Positions 11,101 to 17,194 are shown, counted from the stretch's first letter. The stretch is 64,000 bases of DNA from Pseudomonas sp. URMO17WK12:I11 (GCF_007677725.1 NZ_VEDF01000004.1:1-64000), one strand, 5' to 3'. Notes: generated by a model not told the origin, from the letters alone. Translations and numbers: made by a program.

Positions 11101-11816
11101 ATGTCGAGGGCGGTGTGGTCCATGATGACGTGGTGGAACATGAGCAAGGCGAGCCACTGCCCGTCTTCGCCTGGGGTGTGCATGAGCCGCATCAGCGGTG
11201 CTTGCTGCAGGTCGAAGCGGTAGTGCCGGGGATCGAAGCGCGTGCACAGTTCGGCCAGCGGATCGTCGCCGTGGGTGTCGAGGGCCTCGCGCACCAGGGT
11301 CGCTTCGCGCCAGACGACTTGCACGGGTTCGTCCAGGTATTGCCAGTGCAAGGCGGTGCGCAGGATGTCGTGGCGCTGGATCACCCACTGCAGGGACTGG
11401 GCAAAGGCTTCGAGGTGGTCTTTGCTGGCGAAGCGCAGTTGCACCTGTGCCAGATAGGGGTCGCCGGCGTCGGCGGCCAGGTGCTGGTAGAGCATGCCTT
11501 GCTGCAGGGGGGCCAGTGGGTAGATGTCCTGCACATTGGCGGCGCCGCCTGGGACGGTGGCGACGATACGGTCGATGGCTTGCTGGTCGAGGCTGACCAG
11601 CGGCAGCATGTCGGGGGTAATGCGCAGGGCGGGGCTTTGCCAGTCGTCATTGCGTTCGGCGAGCATCTCCAGCAAGGCCGGCTTGTGCCGGGACAGCGCC
11701 TCCCACAGGGTGTCATCCAGGGTTTCGTCGCTGCCCTGGACGATCAGGTCCTGGTCTTCGCGCTGGAGTCGGATTGCATGGGTGGAGAGAGCAGCCATCA
11801 GTTCGCTGAAGAGCAT
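1..11816 (-). CDS. Non-ribosomal peptide synthetase, 5' part (lipopeptide type)
   Basis: A single minus-strand frame stays open from the ATG at 11816 to the window edge, about 3938 codons, so the gene is partial at its 3' end. An AGGA site lies 9 bases before the ATG. The first ~50 residues resemble a TubC-type docking domain (hydrophobic, Arg-rich helices ending HKPALLEML). Then follow C-A-T, C-A-T, C-A-T and C-A(partial). Condensation domains show IYPLAPLQ at the N-terminus and HHxxxDHTA catalytic motifs; thiolation domains show FFELGGHSLLAV; adenylation domains show YTSGSTG and NNYGPTETT or VYGPTETT. It builds a peptide in the cytoplasm by the thiotemplate mechanism. No thioesterase is in view. 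The docking domain and lack of a fatty-acid starter suggest it is an internal subunit of a lipopeptide assembly line whose first subunit is encoded elsewhere. The exact product is not determined. Confidence 0.95.
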   Translation of the reverse strand, partial: MLFSELMAALSTHAIRLQREDQDLIVQGSDETLDDTLWEALSRHKPALLEMLAERNDDWQSPALRITPDMLPLVSLDQQAIDRIVATVPGGAANVQDIYPLAPLQQGMLYQHLAADAGDPYLAQVQLRFASKDHLEAFAQSLQWVIQRHDILRTALHWQYLDEPVQVVWREATLVREALDTHGDDPLAELCTRFDPRHYRFDLQQAPLMRLMHTPGEDGQWLALLMFHHVIMDHTALDIVRREIQAHLAGQAAQLPAPMPFRNILAAARQALDEQAHERFFRDMLGDIEAPTLAFGVQSAGDTPLQQARMTLPASLSLRLRYLARQLGVSPASVLHLGFARLVGQLSARQTVVFGSVLLGRMTTGDGSEQALGMFINTLPLRIDLGQHSVRQGLLATHKRLSALLGHEQASLALAQRCSAVAAPAPLFNSMLNYRHSDAGDAQQIIPVAPGIDIVGAEERTDYPLTISVDDLGEDLRLTVQTLPQWGAERLCAQFEQVLASLAEALERDPDAPLQGLPVLPPAEREQVLEAFNLTTEAYPQGQTIHALVEAQAARAPHALALVQGEHSLSYAQLNQRANQLAHRLIEQGVQVGDRVALCLPREPERLVALLAVLKAGAAYVPVDPSYPAERIAYLLADSQPALVLAHSATDNLPSLPRLDLDQAASFAANDSNPELPRIDAQHLAYLVYTSGSTGQPKGVMIEHRTLANLVHWHCQAFAVQAGSHGASVAGFGFDAMAWEVWPTLCAGATLHLPPASIGNEHIDELLDWWLAQPLQVSFLPTPVAEQALRRDRQHPTLRTLLIGGDRLRQFDRDPGFAVVNNYGPTETTVVATSGTLVPGGELHIGQPIANTRVYVLDQGLQPVPVGVEGELYIGGVQVARGYFNRPELSAERFLDDPFNPGGRMYRSGDLVRWNGDGSLDYLGRNDDQVKIRGVRVELGEIEAALAAQPGIADAVVLVHDQRLLAWYTESAPLDPEQLRQALQARLPAHMLPWALLRLEALPLTSHGKLDRRALPMPDAAALPGQAYEAPQGQTEAAMAAIWAEVLGVARVGRQDNFFELGGHSLLAVTLVERLRKAGLVIDVRVLFAQPTIAALASVSGQGTQAHVPANRVPAGAARITPDMLSLVQLDQASLDAIVATVPGGAANVQEIYPLAPLQEGILYHHLSAAQGDPYLLQTRLAFDSVERLLAWAGALQQVIDRHDILRTSVLWQGLAQPVQVVWRSAALAVTEIDDLLDTTEPARIEQLHARFDARHHRLDLGQAPLTRLYYSLDPDHHQVVAILLFHHLTLDHTAMDVIAREMRALLFGQGEQLPAAVPYRNYVAQARLADPAAQETFFREMLADVEEPTLPLGFADVQGDGRDVESATLALDDALSLRLRSHARHLGVSAASLMHLAWARVLGVLANRQDVVFGTVLMGRLQGGEGADRALGMFINTLPLRIDTSASAHAALRATHRSLSALLGHEHAPLALAQRCSGVAPSLPLFSALLNYRHSAADAPREGEGIWAGVRLLGGEERSNYPLTLSVNDLGEGFSFNVLALHGIGATRVAQWMANAVAQLLHALEPGQDASVDSLSIIDERTRHHVLGDFNATAQVYPQGQTVHAMVEAQAARTPDTTAICQGERALSYAELNLRANRLAQRLIEHGVRGGERVALCLPRSIERLIGLLAVLKTGAAYVPVDPTYPQERIAYLLADSAPTLVLSDSSIDGLPAGLARLDLDQAGSWHADASNPQVPGLDAQHLAYVVYTSGSTGQPKGVMIEHHTLANLVHWHCQAFALGAGERTSSVAGFGFDAMAWEVWPALCAGATLHLPPAHIGNEHVEALLDWWLLQPLKVSFLPTPVAELALRRERQHPTLRTLLVGGDRLRAFQRDPGFAVVNNYGPTETTVVATSGTLLPGADLHIGQPIANTRAYVLDGRRQPVPVGVPGELYIGGSQVARGYFNRAQLTEERFLADPFSRLPGARMYRSGDLVRWNADGTLDYLGRNDDQVKIRGMRVELGEIEAAIVAQPGVEQALVLVRAERLLAWFTFNAPVDLDALREALQASLPAHMLPQALIPLTHWPLTSHGKLDRRALPEPALQAQVHAEPQGEREIRMAAIWAEVLGLERVGRDDDFFELGGHSLLAVTLIERLRQQGLGTDVRVLFSQPSVAALAAAIDHDRQVEVPANRIDAGCTQITPDMLPLIELDQASIERIVASVPGGAANVQDIYPLAPLQEGILYHHLSAPDGDPYLLQWRVVFDSLARLQAFAAALQQVIERHDVLRTAVLWDGLAQPLQVVWRQVPGPVLLHTAQGAAAGAPPLALDQAPLIRLLHAGGDRAIEATLQFHHIVLDHTAMKVVLGEIRDHLRGQVPSQPAVPYRNYVAQARLAISEAEHEAFFRAELGDIDEPTLPYGLSDLQGQAGDFERVTVQVPSAQYQRLRQQAQQAGVSAASLLHLAWARLLAATSGQDSVVFGTVLLGRLQGGAGADRGLGMFINTLPLRLDLDGLGVRDGVRLAHEHLGALLVHEHASLALAQRCSGVAAPTPLFSAMLNYRHGASADEQLVQREALEGIEALPSGGHGNYPLSVDVDDLGDGMRLTAQVSAAIGAQRVCEQLLQVLGGLLDALQQQPQLPVQQLPVLAASERAQLLQQARSSARGGERQQPLQHLFEAQARLTPEAIALVGEDGELSYRELNEQANRLAYHLLALGVQPDDRVAICVERSMALVVGLLAILKAGGAYVPLDPSYPPQRLVHMLEDSAPRALLVHSATRGVAAHALLVDLDLPSWSDNPVSDPHVPGLSAQHLAYVIYTSGSTGVPKGVMVEHRNVVNLVRWSQRLCADAGSVLHKTPVSFDASVWELFWPLCSGLRLVLARPDDQRDAQYLVQLIEQQQVNVVQFVPALLQQFLEQPQSAACSSLSDIVCGGGELTAALAAQVRERLPAVRLHNVYGPTETTVDCSVWTLHPGAALPRGSLPIGHGIDNTRLYVLDSRDQLVPWGVAGQLHIGGAGVTRGYLGLAEQQAERFIDDPWLPGERLYRSGDLVRQRADGALEFLGRNDHQVKIRGLRIEPGEIEACLLRIPGVREALVLAFDDGVAGPRLVAYHSGEPVPAEQLRHVLLGDLPDYMVPAQYIHLEQLPLTPNGKLDRNALPAPDAALLQRPFEAPQGATEQLLAQLWAQLLGVEQVGRHDNFFELGGHSLLAVTLTARLRQQGLQVDVRTLFGQPTIAALAATLGQAQQVAVPENRIPAGCEHITPDLLSLIELDQASIDRIVASVPGGAANVQDIYPLAPLQEGILYHHLSAAEHDPYVLYSRLRFDSVERLHAFAGALDQVIARHDVLRTAVLWDGLAQPVQVVLRRVAGVLGGREQGDLPTLRLDQAPLLQLFYRQGEEGIDATLQFHHIVLDHTALEVIGEELQALLHGLPAPVARPVPYRNYVAQARLGISQAEHEAFFHAQLAEIDTPTLPFGLNDVQGDGRAMQEVKLTLPTPLAAALRRHARVLGISVASLFHLAWARLLGAASGQDRVVFGTVLLGRLQGGEGAERALGMFINTLPLRVDLGAVSLREAAHATHQRLSALLAHEHASLALAQRCSSVAAPLPLFSAMLNYRHGALADAEQRKAWQGIEVLDGQERTNYPLSLNVDDLGEGFRLVAMTPAEVGAARICGQMQQVLAAMVEALEHEPQLPVQRIPVLQAAERQQVVVEFNATAVDYTLDQTLHGLIEAQVARTPDALAVRADEGELSYRQLNEQANRLAHYLIGLGVKPDDRVAICVERGLSMVVGLLAILKAGGAYVPVDPDYPAERVRHMLSDSAPVAVLVHAPTRHVPDAGQVIDLDQFDWADHPSVNPLVAGLTPSHLAYVIYTSGSTGLPKGVMNEHAGVVNRLLWMQDAYGLNSTDGVLQKTPFSFDVSVWEFLWPLQTGARLVMARPGGHRDPEYLRQVIEHEAITTLHF
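2130..5309 (-). other. NRPS module 3 (C-A-T), Gln-like pocket
   Basis: C domain ~5310-3910, A domain ~3880-2410, T domain ~2370-2160. The A domain reads FDASVWELF, VVQFVPAL, IVCGGGEL and NVYGPTETTVDCS, giving D-A-W-Q-V-G-V-V-D by hand alignment, close to known glutamine codes such as DAWQFGVVDK. The C domain carries HHLSAPDGD (dual-type) and HHIVLDHTA (catalytic). Confidence 0.7.
5310..8499 (-). other. NRPS module 2 (C-A-T), Leu-like pocket
   Basis: C domain ~8490-7080, A domain ~7040-5590, T domain ~5550-5340. The A domain carries FDAMAWEVW, FLPTPVAE and NNYGPTETTVVAT just as in module 1, and yields the same hand-aligned code D-A-W-S-L-G-N-V-V. Leu is predicted, with Ile or Val possible because aliphatic pockets are hard to separate. 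The C domain has HHLSAAQGD near its N-terminus, the pattern reported for dual condensation/epimerisation domains. Confidence 0.7.
8500..11816 (-). other. NRPS docking domain and module 1 (C-A-T), Leu-like pocket
   Basis: Docking region ~11816-11600, C domain ~11560-10260, A domain ~10190-8770, T domain ~8730-8520. The pocket residues that I aligned by eye to GrsA are D-A-W-S-L-G-N-V-V plus the invariant Lys. This is one residue from the classic leucine code DAWFLGNVVK, so leucine is the best guess. The C domain is slightly unusual at its entry motif, reading YQHLAADAGD where the other three modules have YHHL. Confidence 0.7.
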
Positions 11817-11949
11817 CGGTAAGCATCCTGCTTTGCCTGGAAAAGGATCGCCGACACGCTAAAGGATCGTGACTTGATGGTCTGACATGGGAAGCAGGGA
11901 CAATCCGAGTCGCGATGCGACCCATAGCCAACACCAATCCCCTGCCCAA

Positions 11950-12085
11950 CCCGCACTGCTCTTGCTATTGCAGTTGCTCTGCCCTGCTCTTGCTGTTGCT
12001 CTGCTGCTGCAGTTGCTTTGCCCTGCTGTTGCTCTGCTGTTGCAGTTGCTTTGCCCTGCTCTTGCTCTGCTGTTGCTCTGCTGTT
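11950..12085. repeat. Low-complexity CAGCAA/TTGCTG-type repeat
   Basis: The plus strand is an imperfect run of TTGCT, CTGTTGC and CTGCC units. The complement of the motif recurs at 12865-12890 as four AGCAAC units, on the far side of the inverted repeat, so the run forms the outer fringe of the symmetrical block. Open frames through it give only Gln/Ser/Asn or Leu/Cys runs and are not counted as genes. Confidence 0.8.
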
Positions 12086-12880
12086 GCTTCAAATGCGCGG
12101 TAGTTCAGCCAACGCGGATTGCGACCTCAGGAGGCCGAGCGTAGGCGTCTGGAGGGCCCAGGGTGCGTAGCACCCCCGACGGCGTAGCCGGAGGACGCGA
12201 GCTGTACGACTTGCGTAGCAAGTTGTGGCCGCGCAGGGCCCGCAAGACGCCGAAGCGAGGGGACCCCGGAGCGCAGCGCAGGGGCCGTATGTGGGAGCGC
12301 AGCGTTTTTTGGTTACTTTTTGTCGCGTTTGACAAAAAGTGACTCGCCGTAAGGGCGAAAAGGTGAGTAAGCGCCACCATCGCCAATGAATGCGCGTGCG
12401 CTATGAAAGCGCTCACTACGTAGCGTTACTGTCAGGCTTCAAGTTTCAGGTTCCAGATTGCAGATTTCAGATTTCAGATTTCAGATTTCAAGTTTCAAGT
12501 TTCAAGCTAGAAGCTAGAAGCTAGAAGCTAGAAGCCGTGATGGTTTTGAACACTGCAACAGTATTCATTGACGATGGCGACGCACACTCACCTTTTCGCC
12601 CTTACGGCGAGTCACTTTTTGTCAAACGCGACAAAAAGTAACCAAAAAACGCTGGGCTCCTACATACGGCCCCTGCGCTGCGCTCCGGGGTCCCCTCACT
12701 CCGGCACCTTGCGGGCCCTGCGCGGCCACAACTTGCTTCGCAAGTCGTACAGCTCGCGTCCTCCGGCTACGCCGTCGGGGGTGCTACGCACCCTGGGCCC
12801 TCCAGGCGCCTACGTTCGGCCTCCTGAAGTCGCAATTTGCGTTGCCTGAACTACCGCGCGCTTAGAAGCAACAGCAACAG
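12080..12880. repeat. Large inverted repeat, ~310-bp arms, ~170-bp spacer
   Basis: The arm at about 12080-12392 is repeated, reverse-complemented and nearly identical, at about 12563-12880. Shared landmarks are GTCGCGTTTGACAAAAAGTG on one arm and its complement CACTTTTTGTCAAACGCGAC on the other. Each arm, read outward from the centre, gives a matching ~95-codon frame (FALTASHFLSNATKSNQKT), which is an expected by-product of the repeat. The FALTASHFLSNATKSNQ frame resembles small annotated ORFs I recall from dispersed Pseudomonas repeats. No transposase is present. Confidence 0.85.
12434..12536. repeat. 7-bp tandem repeats in the inverted-repeat spacer
   Basis: The spacer is a run of drifting 7-base units: TTTCAGA units, then TTTCAAG units, then four GCTAGAA units. 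The unit changes gradually from left to right. Such heptamer runs occur between Pseudomonas genes; no function is evident here. Confidence 0.8.
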
Positions 12881-12890
12881 CAACAGCAAC

Positions 12891-12912
12891 CGCTGCGCTG
12901 CGCTGCGCTGCG
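12891..12912. repeat. CGCTG pentamer tandem repeat
   Basis: Four perfect CGCTG units followed by CG sit directly outside the right-hand arm of the inverted repeat. This is a likely slippage tract. The rest of the gap to 13083 holds no gene that I can see; it probably contains the promoter of the aldehyde-oxidase operon. Confidence 0.7.
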
Positions 12913-13083
12913 TGCATGCACGGTGTCGCTTGCGTATTTCAACGAATTACTTGCCTGATCCTCCGAACCCGCACGCTGCCATAAACCCATGATCGTACCC
13001 CTGTGCTAGCGTTCCACAATCGGGGAACAACGCATTCCCTACCTCCATAAAAACGCCCCCAACCGTTGATCAGCAGGTGAGTC

Positions 13084-13539
13084 ATGGAACTTCGTATCAA
13101 CCAGCAGACCTATCAGGTCGATGCCGACGCCGACACCCCCTTGTTGTGGGTACTGCGTGACGACCTGGGCATGACCGGCACCAAGTACGGCTGCGGCCTG
13201 GCCCAATGCGGCGCCTGCTCGGTGCTGGTCGACGGCAACGTCGTACGCGCCTGCGTCATCCCCGTCGCCGGCGTGGTCGGTCGCGAAGTCACCACCATCG
13301 AAGCCGTCGAAGCCGACCCCGTCGGCAAACGCGTGGTCGCCGCCTGGGTCGAACACCAGGTCGCCCAATGCGGCTATTGCCAGTCCGGCCAGGTGATGGC
13401 CGCCACCGCCCTGCTCAAGCATGCACCAAAGCCCACCGACGCGCAGATCAGCGCCGCCATGGTCAACCTCTGCCGCTGCGGCACCTACAACGCCATCCAT
13501 GCCGCCGTCCACGCCCTCGCCCAAGAGGAGCAGGCCTGA
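13084..13539 (+). CDS. 2Fe-2S subunit of a molybdenum aldehyde/isoquinoline-type oxidoreductase
   Basis: 151 aa, the usual size of the small subunit of three-component periplasmic Mo hydroxylases (IorA-like). An N-terminal plant-ferredoxin-type cluster is bound by Cys37, 42, 45 and 57 (GCGLAQCGAC), and the second cluster by Cys96, 99, 130 and 132 (CGYC...CRC). It passes electrons from the Mo site toward haem. It has no signal peptide of its own, so export with the Tat-signal Mo subunit is likely. Its stop overlaps the start of the next gene by one base (TGATG), indicating translational coupling. The substrate is unknown; isoquinoline itself is not implied. Confidence 0.9.
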   Translation: MELRINQQTYQVDADADTPLLWVLRDDLGMTGTKYGCGLAQCGACSVLVDGNVVRACVIPVAGVVGREVTTIEAVEADPVGKRVVAAWVEHQVAQCGYCQSGQVMAATALLKHAPKPTDAQISAAMVNLCRCGTYNAIHAAVHALAQEEQA

Positions 13540-15788
13540 TGAACACGCCCCGCGATCTGCCCCCGGAACTGCTCAAGCTGCAACACGGCGAAACCGTCAA
13601 CCTGTCGCGCCGACGCTTTCTCGCAGGCTCGGCCGTCGGCGCCCTGGTGCTCGGTTTCGGCCTGCCGCTGGGCTCGGCGCGCGTGCAAGCAGCGGCGCCT
13701 GCCGCCGCTGAACGCGGTACGCAAGTCCCGGCCTTTCTGGAAATCCGCCCAGACGGCAAAGTGCGCCTGCTCAGCCCCTTCATGGAAGGCGGACAAGGCC
13801 CCTTCACCGCCATGGCGCAGATCGTCGGTGAGGAACTCGACGTCGACCCGGCCAACTTCCTGGTCGACAGCGCACCGCCGGGCGATACCTATGTAGTGAT
13901 GGAAAACGGCATGCGCATCACCGGCGGCAGCATGTCGGTGCGCATGAGCTACCCGACCATGCGCCGCCTCGGCGCGCTGGCCAGAGCGATGCTGATACAG
14001 GCCGGCGCTGAACAGCTCAAGGTCCCGATGGGCGAGCTGAGCACCGAACCAGGCAAGGTCATCCACGCAGCCTCCGGACGCTCGCTGAGCTACGGCGAAC
14101 TGGCCAGCCGGGCCATGGACCTGCCGGTGCCAGACCCTTCCAGCATCGCCCTGCGCGACCCCAGTCAATTTCGCTGGATCGGCAAACCCGTGCCGCGTCT
14201 GGACGCCTACGACAAGTCCACCGGCAAAGCCCAGTACTGCATCGATATCAAGCTTGACGGCATGCTTCACGCAGCCGTGCAGCATGCGCCGCGCTTGGGC
14301 ATGACCGTCGGCGGCCTGCGCAACGAAGCAGAGGTCAAGGCCATGAAAGGCGTGCACTCGGTGCACTCACTGCCCGGTGCCGTGGCGGTGGTCGCCGAGC
14401 GCTGGTGGCATGCCAAGCGCGCGGTCGAGGCCATCCAGGTGGATTGGCAAGAACCACCCGCCGATACCCCGCTGCGCGTGATGCCAGCCGATTTCTCCAG
14501 CGATGGCTGGCGCGAGCACCTGGCCAGCGTCGATGGCCCGGCCCGCGACGAAGAGAACCAGGGCGACGTCGCCGGAGCATTGGCCAAGGCCACGACCCAG
14601 GTCGAAGCCAGCTACCACAACCAGTACCTCAACCACGCGCAACTCGAACCGCCCTCTGCCCTGGCCCGCTTCAACGCCGACGGCACCCTGGACGTCTGGC
14701 TGCCCAATCAGGCACCGGACATGTTCCGCGACGACATTGCCAAGCGCACCGGCCTTGAGGCTGCGCAGATCAACCTGCACTCACCGCTGCTCGGCGGCTT
14801 CTTCGGTCGCCACTTCCTTTATGACTCGGCCAACCCCTACCCCCAGGCCATTGCCCTGGCCAAGGCTGTGGGTCGCCCAGTCAAGCTGATCTGGAGCCGT
14901 GAAGAGGAGTTTCTGCGCGACGTGCTGCGGCCGCTGGCGGTGGTCAAGTTCCGCGCCGGGCTCGATGCCGATGGCCTGCCAGTGGCCATCGAGGCGATCA
15001 GCGCCACCGAAGGGCCGACCGAGGCACTGGCCGGCAAGCAAGGCGACAAGGTCGACCCGACGGCGCTCGAGGGGCTGTCGGGCAAGTCCTACGCAATCGC
15101 CAACAAGCGCATCGCCCAGATCTACGTCAAAGGTCCGGCCATGCTCGGCTACTGGCGCTCGGTGGGCAATTCGCTGAACGACTTCTTCTACGAGTCGTTT
15201 CTCGATGAACTGGCCGACAAGGGCGGCAAGGATCCGTACGAACTGCGCCTGCACCTGCTGCGCGACAACCGGCGTCTGACCACGCTGCTGCAGGCGGTTG
15301 CCGAATTGTCGGGTGGCTGGAAGCGTGGACCGTTCACCGCCGAAGACGGCAGCAAACGCGCCCGAGGCATCGCCATGGCGTCGCCGTTCGGCTCGGAGGC
15401 GGCAGCGATCGCCGAGGTGTCGATCGAAAACGGCCAAGTCAGGGTGCACGACATCTGGCAGGCCATCGACCCTGGCAGCATCGTCAATCCGGCGATCATC
15501 GAGCACCAGGTCAACGGCGCGGTCGCGTTGGGCCTCTCGCAGACGTTGGTCGAGGAGGCGGTGTACGTGGACGGCAAACCACGGGCGCGCAACTACGACC
15601 TGTATCCCATCCTGCCCCCCGCGCTGATGGCCAGGGTGCATGTGCGCATCGTCCAGAGTGGGGCGAAGATGGGCGGCATTGGTGAGCCGCCGTTGCCGGC
15701 CGTGGCCCCCGCCGTCGCCAATGCGGTCGCCCAGCTCACCGGCCAGCGCGTACGCAGCTTGCCGCTGAGCCGCCATACCTTCAGCTGA
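13539..15788 (+). CDS. Molybdopterin-binding subunit, xanthine dehydrogenase family (IorB-like)
   Basis: 749 aa. The start overlaps the previous stop; a longer upstream frame exists but runs through the neighbour gene. A twin-arginine signal (SRRRFLAG, residues 23-30) and hydrophobic stretch indicate Tat export to the periplasm. The C-terminal GGIGEPPLP contains the conserved catalytic Glu716 of Mo hydroxylases. Together with the Fe-S subunit and the downstream tri-haem cytochrome it forms the membrane-linked aldehyde oxidase known from acetic acid bacteria and pseudomonads. The expected reaction is oxidation of an aldehyde or N-heterocycle with electrons sent to the respiratory chain. The substrate cannot be read from sequence. 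Confidence 0.9.
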   Translation: MNTPRDLPPELLKLQHGETVNLSRRRFLAGSAVGALVLGFGLPLGSARVQAAAPAAAERGTQVPAFLEIRPDGKVRLLSPFMEGGQGPFTAMAQIVGEELDVDPANFLVDSAPPGDTYVVMENGMRITGGSMSVRMSYPTMRRLGALARAMLIQAGAEQLKVPMGELSTEPGKVIHAASGRSLSYGELASRAMDLPVPDPSSIALRDPSQFRWIGKPVPRLDAYDKSTGKAQYCIDIKLDGMLHAAVQHAPRLGMTVGGLRNEAEVKAMKGVHSVHSLPGAVAVVAERWWHAKRAVEAIQVDWQEPPADTPLRVMPADFSSDGWREHLASVDGPARDEENQGDVAGALAKATTQVEASYHNQYLNHAQLEPPSALARFNADGTLDVWLPNQAPDMFRDDIAKRTGLEAAQINLHSPLLGGFFGRHFLYDSANPYPQAIALAKAVGRPVKLIWSREEEFLRDVLRPLAVVKFRAGLDADGLPVAIEAISATEGPTEALAGKQGDKVDPTALEGLSGKSYAIANKRIAQIYVKGPAMLGYWRSVGNSLNDFFYESFLDELADKGGKDPYELRLHLLRDNRRLTTLLQAVAELSGGWKRGPFTAEDGSKRARGIAMASPFGSEAAAIAEVSIENGQVRVHDIWQAIDPGSIVNPAIIEHQVNGAVALGLSQTLVEEAVYVDGKPRARNYDLYPILPPALMARVHVRIVQSGAKMGGIGEPPLPAVAPAVANAVAQLTGQRVRSLPLSRHTFS

Positions 15789-15806
15789 CCGGACCAGGAC
15801 CGCCCC

Positions 15807-17153
15807 ATGACCCACAGTCGTTTCAAGAGAACCGCTGCCTGGCTGGTACTGCCCTGCCTGGCGGCCGCTGGGCTGCTGGCCTGGTATGTGACCCGCGAGC
15901 CTGCTTCACCGTTCGCCGGCGACAGCAGTGCCAGCTTCGATGCTGCGTTGATCAGCCGCGGCGAGTATGTCGCACGCCTGAGCGATTGCGTGGCCTGCCA
16001 CAGCCTGCCCGAGCACAAGCCCTTTGCCGGTGGGCTGGAGATGGCTACTCCACTGGGTGCCATCCACGCCACCAACATCACCCCGGACCGCAAAACCGGC
16101 ATCGGCAACTACAGCTTGGCTGACTTCGACCGCGCCGTACGCGAGGGTGTCGCACCCGGTGGTCGCCGCCTGTACCCGGCAATGCCCTACCCGTCCTACG
16201 CCAAACTCAGCGACGACGATGTCAAGGCACTGTATGCCTTCTTCATGAAAAGCGTGCAGCCCGCCCGCCAGGCAAATATCCCCAATGACATACCGTGGCC
16301 GTTGAACATGCGCTGGCCCATCGCCGTGTGGAACGGCCTGTTCGCCGCCGATGCCCCCTACGCGGCCAAGGCCGAACAGGATGCGCTGTGGAATCGCGGT
16401 GCCTACCTCGTCCAGGGCCCTGGTCACTGCGGCAGTTGCCATACACCGCGAGGCCTGGCGTTCAATGAGAAAGCCCTGGATGAGAACGGCAAGCCGTACC
16501 TGGCCGGGGCGCTGCTCGATGGCTGGTACGCACCGAGCCTGCGCGATGATCCCAACACCGGGCTCGGGCGCTGGAGCGAAGCGGACATCGTGCAGTTTCT
16601 CAAGACTGGGCGTAACCAGCACGCGGTGGTCTACGGCTCGATGACCGAGGCATTCAACAACTCGACGCAGTTCATGAGCGATGAAGACTTGCGCGCCATC
16701 GCCCGCTACCTCAAGTCGCTGCCCGGTGACCCGCAGCGCGATGGCGCGCCGTGGCAGTACCAGGCCGTCTCCGCCGCCACCCGCCTGGACCAGCCTGGCG
16801 CGCACACCTATGTCACTCGCTGTGCGACGTGCCATGGCCTGGACGGCAAGGGTCAGGCCGAGTGGATGCCGCCGTTGGCCGGTGCCACCTCAGCGCTGGC
16901 CAAAGAGGACGCCTCCGCGATCAACATCACCCTCAACGGCTCGCAACGCATCGTCGCCGGCGGCGTGCCGGATGCCTATCGCATGCCCGCGTTCCGCCAG
17001 CAGTTGTCAGATCAGGAGATCGCCCAGGTGCTGAGCTTTGTCCGCAGCACCTGGGGTAACCAGGCCAGCGCGGTGGACGCCGAGGCGGTCTCGAAGCTGC
17101 GCGAACGAACCGACCCCGCCAGCAGCAGTCCGATCATCTTGCACATGCGCTAG
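15807..17153 (+). CDS. Tri-haem cytochrome c electron acceptor subunit
   Basis: 448 aa with an N-terminal membrane anchor/signal (residues ~10-28). Three haem-binding CxxCH motifs are visible: CVACH at 61, CGSCH at 208 and CATCH at 339. This matches the cytochrome c subunits of alcohol and aldehyde dehydrogenases, which pass electrons to ubiquinone or a terminal oxidase at the periplasmic face. It lies 18 bases after the Mo subunit in the same operon. Confidence 0.9.
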   Translation: MTHSRFKRTAAWLVLPCLAAAGLLAWYVTREPASPFAGDSSASFDAALISRGEYVARLSDCVACHSLPEHKPFAGGLEMATPLGAIHATNITPDRKTGIGNYSLADFDRAVREGVAPGGRRLYPAMPYPSYAKLSDDDVKALYAFFMKSVQPARQANIPNDIPWPLNMRWPIAVWNGLFAADAPYAAKAEQDALWNRGAYLVQGPGHCGSCHTPRGLAFNEKALDENGKPYLAGALLDGWYAPSLRDDPNTGLGRWSEADIVQFLKTGRNQHAVVYGSMTEAFNNSTQFMSDEDLRAIARYLKSLPGDPQRDGAPWQYQAVSAATRLDQPGAHTYVTRCATCHGLDGKGQAEWMPPLAGATSALAKEDASAINITLNGSQRIVAGGVPDAYRMPAFRQQLSDQEIAQVLSFVRSTWGNQASAVDAEAVSKLRERTDPASSSPIILHMR

Positions 17154-17194
17154 CCGCGCCGCTAACGATTGAATCAGCACGCTGAAGAGGCTTC

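Noticed and set aside
6..11822. Many long plus-strand open frames opposite the NRPS, e.g. 6-1595, 1812-2960, 3453-4886, 5448-6935, 7938-9746
   Set aside because: They are antisense shadows: the minus strand is one continuous NRPS frame with all catalytic motifs, while the plus frames are rich in His, Gln and Arg and have no recognisable domain.
11859..12092. 77-codon Gln/Ser/Asn-rich frame upstream of the NRPS
   Set aside because: It only translates the CAGCAA-type low-complexity repeat.
12105..12849. Two ~95-codon frames with FALTASHFLSNATKSNQ in the inverted-repeat arms
   Set aside because: Both exist because the DNA repeat is duplicated; they lack ribosome binding sites and the arm is better explained as a repeat element.
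12080..12880. Inverted repeat as ends of an insertion sequence
   Set aside because: The spacer holds no transposase and no target-site duplication was found by eye.
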